This document shows positions 41,142-50,082 of a stretch of DNA of 64,000 bases, one piece after another. Every line of letters starts with the position of its first letter. Position 1 is the stretch's first letter. This DNA is from an uncultured Dorea sp. (lineage in GTDB: Bacteria; Bacillota; Clostridia; Lachnospirales; Lachnospiraceae), in assembly GCA_900543415.1 (NCBI GenBank), contig UQRE01000006.1:11400-75399 (forward strand). Direction: 5' to 3'. Below the pieces are notes generated by a model. It saw nothing but the letters and a program-made list of their open reading frames with translations, was not told the origin of the DNA and searched no databases. The position numbers and the translations under genes are program-made.

Positions 41142-41777
41142 ATGAGATATTTGACATTTGCTCTGGGAAAAGGGCGTCTTGCAAGACAGACATTGGAACT
41201 TTTTGAGAGAATAGGAATTACCTGTGAAGAAATGAAGGACTCTGATTCCCGAAAGCTGATCTTTACAAACGAAGAACTGAAATTAAAATTTTTCCTGGCA
41301 AAGGGACCGGATGTCCCGACTTATGTAGAATACGGTGCGGCGGATATCGGTGTTGTCGGAAAAGATACTATATTGGAGGAAGGCCGGAAGGTTCACGAGG
41401 TGCTGGATCTTGGGTATGGAAAATGCAGAATGTGTGTCTGTGGTCCCAAAGAGGCTTCTGCGCTTCTTAAACACCATGAGCTGATCCGTGTGGCGACAAA
41501 ATATCCGAATATAGCAAAAGATTATTTTTACAATAAAAAGTACCAGACGGTAGAAATTATCAAATTAAACGGTTCCATCGAACTTGCCCCGATTGTCGGA
41601 TTGTCAGAAGTAATCGTAGATATCGTGGAAACCGGTTCTACACTGAAAGAAAATGGTCTGGAAGTTTTGGAGGAAGTGTGTCCGCTTTCTGCAAGAATGA
41701 TTGTAAATCCGGTAAGTATGCGTATGGAAAGTGAGCGTATAAAAACGCTGTTAATGAAACTTAGAATGCAGTTATAG
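41142..41777 (+). CDS. hisG: ATP phosphoribosyltransferase, short form
   Basis: 211 aa, the HisG(S) form without the C-terminal regulatory domain, which fits the presence of HisZ. Contains FALGKGRLARQTLELFER, YVEYGAADIGVVGKD and the phosphate-binding segment near VDIVETGSTLKENGL. It makes PR-ATP from ATP and PRPP, the first step of histidine synthesis. The ATG at 41142, after GGAGTATAGAAC, is preferred to an in-frame ATG at 41118 inside hisZ. Confidence 0.97.
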   Translation: MRYLTFALGKGRLARQTLELFERIGITCEEMKDSDSRKLIFTNEELKLKFFLAKGPDVPTYVEYGAADIGVVGKDTILEEGRKVHEVLDLGYGKCRMCVCGPKEASALLKHHELIRVATKYPNIAKDYFYNKKYQTVEIIKLNGSIELAPIVGLSEVIVDIVETGSTLKENGLEVLEEVCPLSARMIVNPVSMRMESERIKTLLMKLRMQL

Positions 41778-41790
41778 AGGTGAGAAAATA

Positions 41791-43086
41791 ATGAGAATAC
41801 AGCGGTTAGATCACGATACAAAAAAGAATCTTCTGGAAGATTTGCTGAAGCGCAGCCCGAACCAATACAGCGCTTATGAGAAAGATGTGGCTAAAATTCT
41901 GGAGGATGTAAAAAGGGAAGGTGACAAAGCTCTGTTTGGTTATACTGCCAGATTTGACGGAGCACATCTGGATGCAGAAACTGTACGGGTGACAGAGCAG
42001 GAGATTCAGGAAGCCTATGATCAGGTTGACGAGGAACTTCTTGGGATTATTCGCAGAGCATTACATAATATTCGCACTTATCATGAAAAGCAGAGACAGA
42101 ACAGTTGGTTTGACAGCCGACCGGACGGAACAATCCTTGGTCAGAAAGTGACAGCCTTAGCAAGAGTCGGTGTCTATGTGCCGGGTGGGAAAGCCGCATA
42201 TCCATCGTCTGTATTAATGAATATTGCGCCTGCTAAGGCGGCGGGAGTAGATGAAATCATTATGGTCACACCTCCTGATAAAAATGGAAAAGTTACGCCG
42301 ACAACGCTAGTGGCTGCAAAAGAAGCCGGAGCTGATGTGGTATATAAGATTGGCGGTGCACAGGCAATCGGAGCGTTGGCATACGGAACAGAGAGCATAC
42401 CTAAAGTAGATAAGATTGTAGGACCGGGCAATATATACGTTGCCCTTGCCAAAAAGGCGGTCTACGGTCATGTAAGTATCGATGCGATTGCCGGTCCCAG
42501 TGAGATTCTTGTAATCGCAGACGATTCTGCCAACCCGTCTTATGTGGCAGCTGACCTATTGTCTCAGGCAGAACACGATGAGCTTGCCTCTGCCATTCTT
42601 GTCACAACAAGCGAAGAGCTTGCAGACGCGGTATCAAAAGAAGTAGATCGTTTTACAGCACAGCTGTCCAGAAAAGAAATCATTCAGAAGTCACTGGATA
42701 ACTATGGGTATATTTTAATTGCAGAATCCATGGATGAAGCTATCAGCATTGCAAATGAGATTGCTTCCGAACACCTTGAGATTCAGACGAAAAATCCGTA
42801 TGATGTGATGACAAAGATTCGAAATGCAGGAGCGATTTTTATCGGTGAATATTCCAGTGAACCGCTGGGTGATTATTTTGCAGGTCCGAACCATGTACTT
42901 CCGACAAATGGAACCGCAAAATTTTTCTCCCCGCTGTCCGTGGATGATTTTATCAAAAAATCAAGTATTATCGCTTATTCAAAAGAGGCATTGGAGAAAG
43001 TACATGAAGATATTGAAAGCTTTGCAGCAGCCGAACGGCTTACCGCTCATGCCAATTCTATCCATGTACGATTTAATAAGGAATAG
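41791..43086 (+). CDS. hisD: Histidinol dehydrogenase
   Basis: 431 aa, full length. VGVYVPGGKAAYPSSVLMNI, GPGNIYVALAKKAVYG, IAGPSEILVIAD, the zinc-site region LLSQAEHDELASA and VGPNHVLPTNGTA-type segment (AGPNHVLPTNGTAKFFS here) are present. It oxidises histidinol to histidine in two NAD-dependent steps with zinc. It begins 13 bases after hisG with GAGGTGAG. Confidence 0.97.
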   Translation: MRIQRLDHDTKKNLLEDLLKRSPNQYSAYEKDVAKILEDVKREGDKALFGYTARFDGAHLDAETVRVTEQEIQEAYDQVDEELLGIIRRALHNIRTYHEKQRQNSWFDSRPDGTILGQKVTALARVGVYVPGGKAAYPSSVLMNIAPAKAAGVDEIIMVTPPDKNGKVTPTTLVAAKEAGADVVYKIGGAQAIGALAYGTESIPKVDKIVGPGNIYVALAKKAVYGHVSIDAIAGPSEILVIADDSANPSYVAADLLSQAEHDELASAILVTTSEELADAVSKEVDRFTAQLSRKEIIQKSLDNYGYILIAESMDEAISIANEIASEHLEIQTKNPYDVMTKIRNAGAIFIGEYSSEPLGDYFAGPNHVLPTNGTAKFFSPLSVDDFIKKSSIIAYSKEALEKVHEDIESFAAAERLTAHANSIHVRFNKE

Positions 43087-43097
43087 GAGAATATCTT

Positions 43098-43685
43098 ATG
43101 AATCGAATTGCAAAATGTGAAAGAAAAACAAAAGAGACGAATATTTCCCTTACTTTAAATCTTGACGGAACCGGCAATAATAAGATTCATACAGGCATCG
43201 GTTTTTTTGATCATATGCTGGATGGGTTTGCAAGGCATGGTCTGTTTGATCTGAATGTATCCGTAAGCGGTGATCTGGACGTAGACTGTCATCATACAAT
43301 TGAAGATACCGGAATTGTTCTCGGTACAGCGATACGGGAAACGCTTGGTGACAAGGCGGGAATTAAGCGTTATGGTCACATGATCCTTCCGATGGACGAG
43401 ACGTTGGCACTGTGCGCAGTAGATCTGTCAGGAAGACCGTATCTTAATTTTGACGCGGAATTTACAGTTCCCCGACTTGGAGAGATGGATACAGAAATGG
43501 TGAAAGAATTTTTCTATGCGGTATCGTATAGTGCTGCCATGAATCTTCATCTTAAGATCTTAGATGGTGGAAATAATCACCATATGGCTGAAGCGTTGTT
43601 CAAGAGCTTCGGTAAAGCCCTTGACATGGCTGTAATGGAAGAACCCCGCATTACAGGAGCATGGACAACAAAGGGAAGTCTTTAA
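43098..43685 (+). CDS. hisB: Imidazoleglycerol-phosphate dehydratase
   Basis: 195 aa, the monofunctional form without the phosphatase domain. The manganese-binding GIGFFDHMLDGFARHG, DCHHTIEDTGIVLG and the C-terminal GNNHHMAEALFKSFGKAL repeats of the family are all present. It dehydrates imidazole glycerol phosphate, the product of HisH-HisF, although those genes are not in the window. Histidinol-phosphate phosphatase would have to be separate. Confidence 0.97.
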   Translation: MNRIAKCERKTKETNISLTLNLDGTGNNKIHTGIGFFDHMLDGFARHGLFDLNVSVSGDLDVDCHHTIEDTGIVLGTAIRETLGDKAGIKRYGHMILPMDETLALCAVDLSGRPYLNFDAEFTVPRLGEMDTEMVKEFFYAVSYSAAMNLHLKILDGGNNHHMAEALFKSFGKALDMAVMEEPRITGAWTTKGSL

Positions 43686-43700
43686 AGGAGTTGTAGTAAT

Positions 43701-44987
43701 ATGAGTTATAAAAGATTAATTCCCTGCATCTTTATTGCAGGCGGAAAAGTAGTAAAATGGGTGAATGATAAAACGGTTCTCTGTGAGGATGCGGTGAAAC
43801 TTGCCAGATATTACAGTGATCACGGGGCGGATGAACTGCTTGTATTTGATCTGTCTGATTCAGACGAAGATCATGATAACAGTATTGATCTTATGCGAAA
43901 GATTAATCGTAACATCAGTATTCCGATGGTTGCCGGCGGCAACATCAAACGTCTTGAGGATGTTAAGAAGATTCTGTATGCCGGCGCGAAACGTGCAATG
44001 CTTAATTTCTCAAAACCGGGGAGTGTTGCTGAAGTCGAAGAGGCTGCAAAGCGGTTCGGAAAAGAAAAGATCGCAGTATCGCTCAATGATTTTGACGCTT
44101 TGTTTAAACATCAACAGATCATTGAGGATTTTACAAGTGAAATCATCTTCATGCATCGTCTGGACCTTAATTCCGTGATGAACGTGACAGATATACCATG
44201 TGTTATCCTTACCGACACAGAAGAGAAACCGGAATTATTTAAGATTTTAAAATGTCCGGGAGTCAAAGGGTTATCGGGAAAATATATCAGCCAGTCCAAC
44301 ATGGATTTTGTGACATTTAAAGAGGAATGCAAGCAAGAAGGAATTAAAATGACCTCCTTTGAAAGTATTATGGATTTTTCTCAGTTCAAGCTAAATGAGC
44401 AGGGACTGCTTCCGGTGATTGTACAGCACTATAAGACAAAGGATGTACTTATGCTTGCATATATGAACGAAGAAGCTTTCGATAAGACGATTAAAACCGG
44501 GAAAATGACCTATTACAGCAGAAGCAGAAACGCATTGTGGGTAAAAGGTGAGACGAGCGGACATTTCCAATATGTAAAGTCTCTGACCATTGATTGTGAT
44601 AAAGATACATTGCTTGCGAAGGTTGATCAGATTGGCGCTGCGTGTCATACAGGTAATCCGACCTGTTTCTTCCAGCCGTTAGCCGGAACAGACGATGAAA
44701 AAGCAAATCCACAGCGCATCTTTGAACATGTATATCATACGATCGTGGATCGCAAACAGAATCCAAAAGAAGGCTCTTATACGAATTATTTGTTTGAAAA
44801 AGGAATTGATAAAATATTGAAAAAAGTAGGAGAGGAAGCGACAGAGACGGTTATTGCAGCTAAAAATCCGAATCTGGAAGAATTGAAATACGAAGTGGCA
44901 GATCTCCTCTATCATCTGATGGTTCTTATGGTGGAACGTGGATTATCATGGGAAGATATTACACAGGAACTCTCAGACCGCGAATAG
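43701..44987 (+). CDS. hisIE: HisIE with an N-terminal degenerate HisF/HisA-like domain
   Basis: 428 aa. Residues about 1-225 resemble a HisF/HisA barrel (RLIPCI, HGADELLVFDL, IPMVAGGNIKRLEDVKKIL), but the first catalytic Asp position (IPCLD in HisF) is Phe11, the second reads SLND near 129-130, and the later phosphate loop is not recognisable, so it is probably inactive. Residues about 230-330 are HisI (PR-AMP cyclohydrolase) with WVKGETSGH, DCDKDTLLAKV and CHTGNPTCFF. About 340-428 is HisE (PR-ATP pyrophosphatase) with VGEEATETVIAAK and EVADLLYHLMVLM. HisI and HisE look active. It is the last gene of the operon. Whether the barrel has a structural or binding role is unknown. Confidence 0.9.
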   Translation: MSYKRLIPCIFIAGGKVVKWVNDKTVLCEDAVKLARYYSDHGADELLVFDLSDSDEDHDNSIDLMRKINRNISIPMVAGGNIKRLEDVKKILYAGAKRAMLNFSKPGSVAEVEEAAKRFGKEKIAVSLNDFDALFKHQQIIEDFTSEIIFMHRLDLNSVMNVTDIPCVILTDTEEKPELFKILKCPGVKGLSGKYISQSNMDFVTFKEECKQEGIKMTSFESIMDFSQFKLNEQGLLPVIVQHYKTKDVLMLAYMNEEAFDKTIKTGKMTYYSRSRNALWVKGETSGHFQYVKSLTIDCDKDTLLAKVDQIGAACHTGNPTCFFQPLAGTDDEKANPQRIFEHVYHTIVDRKQNPKEGSYTNYLFEKGIDKILKKVGEEATETVIAAKNPNLEELKYEVADLLYHLMVLMVERGLSWEDITQELSDRE

Positions 44988-45046
44988 CATACAAAAACTG
45001 TGATTTTGTCTGAGTATACATGGGGACATCACAGGAATAAGAAAAG

Positions 45047-45091
45047 AAAGCCGGGCATATACTTCTTATAAAAGAGAAGGTGCCCGGCTTT
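45047..45091 (+). promoter_or_regulatory. Hairpin covering the ribosome binding site of the next ORF
   Basis: AAAGCCGGGCA (45047-45057) pairs with TGCCCGGCTTT (45081-45091); inside, CTTCT and AGAAG can extend the stem. The 3' arm ends directly at the ATG at 45092 and the ribosome binding site GAGAAGG (45074-45080) lies inside. It could act as the his operon terminator, though it lacks a T tract, or hide the start of the next ORF. Confidence 0.55.
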
Positions 45092-45397
45092 ATGAATGAT
45101 TCGGAACGACGACGCAAAGAGCTTTTAGAACTGACAAGACAAAGATATAGTGACTCCACTGCACCGCCTGCAGTCCATCCGCGGTACCATGCAGTATATG
45201 AAGATCTCTACGGAACGGAGGATGAACTTCCGGGTGGAACATTGGGAATTCGAACATTTTTCTGTATCCTTCTTCTTGCCGTATTTTTATCCATGGAACA
45301 TAATCATAACAAAATCTGGAATGTGAGCAGTGAAAACGTAGTAGAGGCTGTAACAAGTGATATGGACATTCAGGAATCTCTTGAAGTTCTCCGGTAG
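45092..45397 (+). CDS. Hypothetical single-helix membrane protein, 101 aa
   Basis: No family recognised. A charged N-terminal region (residues 1-50, with SERRRKELLELTRQRY and PPAVHPRYHAVYEDLYG) precedes one transmembrane helix (about 56-70, FFCILLLAVFLSM) and a short outside tail with SSENVVEAVTSDMD. Its ribosome binding site sits in a strong hairpin, so expression may need unfolding or upstream translation. The ATG at 45092 is preferred over the in-frame GTG at 45080. The layout resembles small Lachnospiraceae proteins of unknown function. Confidence 0.6.
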   Translation: MNDSERRRKELLELTRQRYSDSTAPPAVHPRYHAVYEDLYGTEDELPGGTLGIRTFFCILLLAVFLSMEHNHNKIWNVSSENVVEAVTSDMDIQESLEVLR

Positions 45398-45527
45398 TTT
45401 GATCTGTAAGCGTGCGGTTTGGGATACAGATGACGAAGGTTACTGGCAGGAGAATTACAAAGCCATTGATGACTGGGAATTATGGGAATTATGGGCAAAG
45501 TTAGGTATAGGCTTTTGTGTGGATCTT

Positions 45528-45536
45528 TGTTATAAT
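45528..45536 (+). promoter_or_regulatory. Extended -10 promoter before the AAA-ATPase gene
   Basis: TGTTATAAT is an extended -10 (TGn plus a perfect TATAAT at 45531-45536). No convincing -35 box is seen 17 bases upstream. The gap 45398-45565 otherwise holds a short tandem repeat of GAATTATGG at 45477-45495 and no credible gene. Confidence 0.45.
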
Positions 45537-45565
45537 ATAGCCAACAGAGAAGGAGTGTGAATAAC

Positions 45566-47258
45566 ATGGGTGAAGAAAAGAAACGCCTTCCGGTAGGAGT
45601 AGAAAATTTTGAGCAGATTATTAACGATAACTATTATTATGTGGATAAGACGGGGATGATTTCAGAACTGATCCGTAACGGTGGAATGGTGAATCTTTTT
45701 ACCAGACCAAGGCGCTTTGGAAAAACTTTAAATATGAGTATGCTGGAGCACTTTTTTTCCATAGAGAGAGACCAGAGTATCTATGATGGATTGGAAATTT
45801 CAAAAGATACAAAACTGTGTGAAGAGTATATGGGGAAATATCCGGTTATTTCAATTTCCCTGAAAGGAATCAATGCAGCCACTTATGAGGATGCATTTGA
45901 TTTTGCGGTTCGAATCATGAAAAAAGTAGCCCGTAATGTTCAGTTTCTTTTGGGGAGTGACGCCTTAAGTGATTATGACAAGTTAGAATATAAGGAACTT
46001 TTGAATAATAATATGAGTGAGGCTGCATTTTGTGGTGGATTGAAAATATTATCGGAACTTTTGGAGAAACATTACGACTCAAAAGTAATTCTTCTGATTG
46101 ATGAGTATGACGTTCCGTTAGCAAAAGCATTTGAAAATGGATATTATGATCAGATGGTATTTTTGATACGAAATCTGTTGGAACAGGTTTTAAAAACAAA
46201 CAACAGTCTGAAATTTGCAGTGATGACCGGGTGTATGCGTATTTCAAAAGAAAGTATCTTTACTGGTCTGAATAATCTGAAAGTATTATCGATCACAGAT
46301 GAACGTTATGACGAATATTTTGGTTTTACAGATACGGAAGTAAAAGAAATGCTGAAGTATTATGAAATTGAAGATCATTATGAAGAAGTAAAGAACTGGT
46401 ATGACGGGTATCAGTTTGGCGGCGTAGAAATGTACTGCCCCTGGGATGTATTGAATTACTGTGATAAATTAAAAGACCATGGGGGGGTCTTTTCCGGAAA
46501 ATTATTGGATCAACACCAGTAGTAATGATGCCGTCAAGAAATTCATTCAAATGTCCGGTAATTTTAAAACCAAGCGTGAGATTGAAACTTTGCTCGCCGG
46601 AGAGAAAATTATAAAAGAGATTCATCAGGAGCTTGTCTATCCGGAAATGTATCAGTCGGTAGAGAACGTCTGGAGCCTGTTGTTTATGACGGGATATTTG
46701 ACACAGCGTGGAAGAGTTGATGCAAAACGGTATAAACTTGCGATACCGAATCTGGAAATCCGGGATATTTTTGAAACACAGATCATGGAATACTTTAAAG
46801 AGAGCGTTGCAAAGGACGGCGATACATTAAGCCGATTCTGTGATGCCCTGAAAAACGGTGAGGAAACGAAGGTAGGAGAAATTTTTGAAAGCTACCTGAA
46901 AAAGACCATCAGTATCCGGGATACGTTTGTGAAAAAAGCAAGTAAGGAGAACTTTTATCATGGGATACTGCTTGGAATCCTGGGTGTGAAGGAAGAATGG
47001 TACGTATCGTCCAATCAGGAAAGCGGCGAAGGATACAGCGATATCCTCGTTGAAACCGAAAACAGTGAAACGGTTATCCTTATTGAAGTCAAGTACGCCA
47101 ATGACGGAAATCTTGATCAGGCTTGCGAACGGGCACTACAACAGATAGAGGAAAAGAAATATGATGAAGAACTCCGGGAGAACGGAGTGGATAAAATTTT
47201 AAAATATGGGATTGCGTGTTATATGAAACGATGCAAAGTAAAACTGGCAGATTCATGA
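45566..47258 (+). pseudogene. AAA-ATPase-like / PD-(D/E)XK nuclease (DUF1703) protein, frameshifted
   Basis: The first frame (45566-46522) carries RLPVGVENFEQIINDNYYYVDKT, Walker A RRFGKTLNMSML and Walker B LLIDEYDVPLA. It leaves the family pattern after DHGG and stops. The rest lies in another frame, from SFPENYWINTSSND to 47258, and includes the nuclease-like site SDILVET and IEVKYA. The break falls in a run of seven G at 46481-46487; six would restore one frame of about 563 aa. This may be a true inactivation, phase variation, or a base-calling error. Such genes occur in multiple copies in Lachnospiraceae and Bacteroides; their role is unknown. GAAGGAG precedes the start. Confidence 0.8.
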
Positions 47259-47271
47259 TACGTCCCAAAAC

Positions 47272-47331
47272 AATCAGGTGATAAAAAAGCGGAACTGTAA
47301 GAGTGCAGTTCCGCTTTTTTATCACCTGATT
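47272..47331. terminator. Long perfect inverted repeat, bidirectional terminator-like
   Basis: The 26 bases 47272-47297 are an exact reverse complement of 47306-47331 around the 8-base loop TAAGAGTG. The stem core AAAAAAGCGGAACTG/CAGTTCCGCTTTTTT is a typical bidirectional terminator, but the arms go on for a further 11 bases, longer than other terminators in this window. It lies 13 bases after the frameshifted gene. Confidence 0.8.
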
Positions 47332-47356
47332 TATGAGCCGGAGGAAAGATATTTGC

Positions 47357-47385
47357 TTGAAGTTCTTCCCTAAAATGTATATAAT
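47357..47385 (+). promoter_or_regulatory. Promoter of the TIGR03960/TIGR03936 unit
   Basis: TTGAAG (47357-47362), 17 bases, TATAAT (47380-47385). The transcript would have a leader of about 100 bases, A/T-rich, in which I see no known riboswitch. Confidence 0.7.
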
Positions 47386-47491
47386 AGTATAGATTGGATG
47401 GTTTTGATCACATGTCAAATTTTCATTTTGAAAAGTCAAAAACAGGTTTGAAAGAATCTATAAAGTATATATGAAAACAGAAAGGAAATAT

Positions 47492-49357
47492 ATGAGAAAA
47501 TTAGCTTTAAGCGATGATGTATTATTGAGCATAGAAAAACCTGCCCGCTACATTGGAGGAGAGGTCAATTCCGTAATGAAAGACAAAAACGAGGTGGATA
47601 TCCGTTTCGCCATGTGCTTCCCGGATGTCTATGAGATCGGAATGTCTCATTTAGGAATTCAGATTCTCTATGATATGTTTAACCGTCGGGAGGATGTGTG
47701 GTGTGAACGTGTTTATTCTCCATGGCTGGATCTCGACAAGGTGATGCGAGAAGAAAATATCCCTCTTTTCGCACTGGAATCACAAGATCCAATCAAAGAG
47801 TTTGATTTTCTTGGAATTACGATCCAGTATGAGATGTGCTATACCAATATTTTGCAGGTGCTGGATTTAAGCCATATTCCGCTCAAATCTTGTGAACGGA
47901 CAGAAGAAGATCCGATTGTGATTGGCGGAGGACCTTGTACTTACAATCCGGAACCGATTGCTGAATTTTTTGATTTATTCTATATCGGTGAGGGAGAGAC
48001 CGTGTACGATCAGCTTCTTGATGCATACAAAGAGAATAAAAGAAATGGTGGTTCCAGAAAGGACTACTTAAAAATGGCATCGCAGATAGAGGGAATCTAT
48101 GTGCCTTGTTTTTATGATGCTGCCTATAACGAAGATGGAACGCTCGCCTCTTTTACAACTAATTATGAGAACGCGCCGAAGACCATTCAAAAGCAGATGG
48201 TGTTAGATGTAACTGATACATACTATCCGGAAGCTCCGGTTGTTCCCTTTATCAAGGTGACGCAAGATAGGTGTGTGTTAGAAATACAAAGAGGCTGTAT
48301 TCGAGGATGCCGATTCTGTCAGGCCGGAATGCTGTATCGTCCTACCAGAGAGCGGGATGTTGAAGTGTTAAAAAATTATGCTGTTCAAATGTTAAAAAAT
48401 ACCGGGCATGAAGAGATTTCTCTGAGTTCATTAAGTTCCAGTGATTACAGCCAGTTAAAGGAATTGGTTACATTTCTGATTGATGAATTTCATGGGAAAG
48501 GAATCAACATTTCCCTTCCATCTCTTCGAATTGATGCTTTTTCATTAGATGTGATGGAAAAGGTACAGGATATCAGGAAAAGTAGTCTTACGTTTGCGCC
48601 GGAAGCCGGTTCCCAGCCAATGCGTGATGTAATCAATAAAGGAATTACAGAAGAAGATATTCTCTCCGGGGCAGGGCAAGCGTTTGAAGGTGGTTGGAAT
48701 AAAGTAAAGCTATATTTTATGCTCGGTCTTCCAACGGAGACAGAAGAAGACCAAAAAGCAATTGCTGTTCTGGCTGACAAAGTAGCGAGAAGATATTATG
48801 AGATTCCTAAGAATCAGAGAAATGGAAAATGTCAGATTACGGCAAGCTCTTCGTTCTTTATTCCGAAACCCTTTACGCCATTTCAGTGGGCAAGGATGTA
48901 TACAAATGAAGAATACATTTCACGGGCAGCTACAGTAAAACATGCATTTAACGATCAGTTAAACCGTAAGAGCCTGAAATATCACTGGCATGATGCAGAA
49001 GTTACTGTGCTGGAAGGCGTATTTGCGCGTGGTGACCGTAAAGTTGCCAAAGTCATTGAAGAGGCGTACCATATGGGATGTATCTACGATGCATGGAGTG
49101 AAAACTTTGACAACGATAAATGGATGGAAGCGTTCCGACGCTGTGGCCTTACCATTGCTTTCTATAACGAACGTGAGCGTGGAGAAGAGGAGTTGTTCCC
49201 ATGGGACTTCATTGATATTGGTGTCACGAAAAAATTCTTAAGAAGAGAGTGGGAGCGTGCCATGAATGCAGAAGTTACCCCAAATTGCAGACAAAAGTGT
49301 TCTGGCTGCGGTGCAGGAAAATATCAAGGAGGTGTCTGTGTTGAAAGCAAGAATTAA
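47492..49357 (+). CDS. TIGR03960 family B12-binding/radical SAM protein
   Basis: 621 aa. The N-terminal domain (DVRFAMCFPDVYEIGMSHLG-type; here FAMCFPDVYEIGMSHLGIQ) is B12-binding-like. The radical SAM cluster is in LEIQRGCIRGCRFCQAGMLY (CxxxCxxC), followed by SLSSSDYSQL and SLPSLRIDAFS. The C-terminal tail has a further cysteine cluster, CRQKCSGCGAG. The reaction is not known. It is coupled with the TIGR03936 gene, which overlaps its end. The ATG at 47492 follows AAAGGAAATAT and is preferred to the ATG at 47471. Confidence 0.92.
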   Translation: MRKLALSDDVLLSIEKPARYIGGEVNSVMKDKNEVDIRFAMCFPDVYEIGMSHLGIQILYDMFNRREDVWCERVYSPWLDLDKVMREENIPLFALESQDPIKEFDFLGITIQYEMCYTNILQVLDLSHIPLKSCERTEEDPIVIGGGPCTYNPEPIAEFFDLFYIGEGETVYDQLLDAYKENKRNGGSRKDYLKMASQIEGIYVPCFYDAAYNEDGTLASFTTNYENAPKTIQKQMVLDVTDTYYPEAPVVPFIKVTQDRCVLEIQRGCIRGCRFCQAGMLYRPTRERDVEVLKNYAVQMLKNTGHEEISLSSLSSSDYSQLKELVTFLIDEFHGKGINISLPSLRIDAFSLDVMEKVQDIRKSSLTFAPEAGSQPMRDVINKGITEEDILSGAGQAFEGGWNKVKLYFMLGLPTETEEDQKAIAVLADKVARRYYEIPKNQRNGKCQITASSSFFIPKPFTPFQWARMYTNEEYISRAATVKHAFNDQLNRKSLKYHWHDAEVTVLEGVFARGDRKVAKVIEEAYHMGCIYDAWSENFDNDKWMEAFRRCGLTIAFYNERERGEEELFPWDFIDIGVTKKFLRREWERAMNAEVTPNCRQKCSGCGAGKYQGGVCVESKN

Positions 49358-50057
49358 ATTTCGAAAATATGGTATCATGCGTTTCATCGGGCATCTGGAT
49401 GTCATGCGTTTTTTTCAAAAAGCAATGCGGCGTGCCAACATTCCGATTGCATTCACGGGTGGTTACAGCCCGCACATGATTATGTCTTTTGCACAGCCTT
49501 TAGGTGTGGGACTCACCAGTGACGGAGAATATCTGGATATTGAACTGACGGAGTCCATCTCCTCCGAGGATGCTGTGAGACAGTTGAATGAAGTTAGTGT
49601 TGAGGGAATAGAAATTTTGAGTTTTGTACAAATCTCAGACGAAAAAAAGGCGAGTGGTATGACGATCGTAGCTGCTGCGCGTTATGAAGTCACCTGTCTG
49701 GAATCGAAGAAGTCTGCGGAAGTTACAAAAAATATTCCGTACGATTGGAATGAGAAGATTACAGATTTTCTAAAACAGTCTGAGATTATGGTATTAAAGA
49801 AAACAAAGAAAAATGAGCGCGAGATCAACATTCGCCCGCTCATTTATGAAATGAATGTTTCAGAAGAGCATATTCAGATGCTTCTTGCTGCCGGAAGCGA
49901 GGAAAACTTAAAGCCGGATCTTGTTATGCAGGCGTTTCTTCAACATGCCGGAGCAAACAGCGAAGAGACACCTCTTCACTACCACCGTGTCGATGTTTAC
50001 GCGGCGGCAGAAGACGGATTTGTTCCACTGGACAGCCTTGGAACCATAATTTATTAA
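49341..50057 (+). CDS. TIGR03936 family radical-SAM-associated protein
   Basis: 238 aa. Starts KARIKFRKYGIMRFIGHLD and contains FTGGYSPHMIMSFAQPLGVG and ISSEDAVRQLNEVSVEGI, the DUF2344 pattern. It is encoded directly after or fused to TIGR03960 in many Firmicutes and is assumed to act with it. TTG at 49341, or GTG at 49338, follows AGGAGGTG (49327-49334); the overlap with the upstream gene is 17 bases. The RNase G gene that often follows this pair is not present. Confidence 0.9.
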   Translation: MKARIKFRKYGIMRFIGHLDVMRFFQKAMRRANIPIAFTGGYSPHMIMSFAQPLGVGLTSDGEYLDIELTESISSEDAVRQLNEVSVEGIEILSFVQISDEKKASGMTIVAAARYEVTCLESKKSAEVTKNIPYDWNEKITDFLKQSEIMVLKKTKKNEREINIRPLIYEMNVSEEHIQMLLAAGSEENLKPDLVMQAFLQHAGANSEETPLHYHRVDVYAAAEDGFVPLDSLGTIIY

Positions 50058-50082
50058 GCGAAAAACAGAGAGATAAAAAGAC

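Noticed and set aside
45357..45560. Forward open frame of 67 codons between the small membrane protein and the AAA-ATPase gene
   Set aside because: No ribosome binding site; it overlaps the end of the preceding ORF and spans the extended -10 promoter of the next gene.
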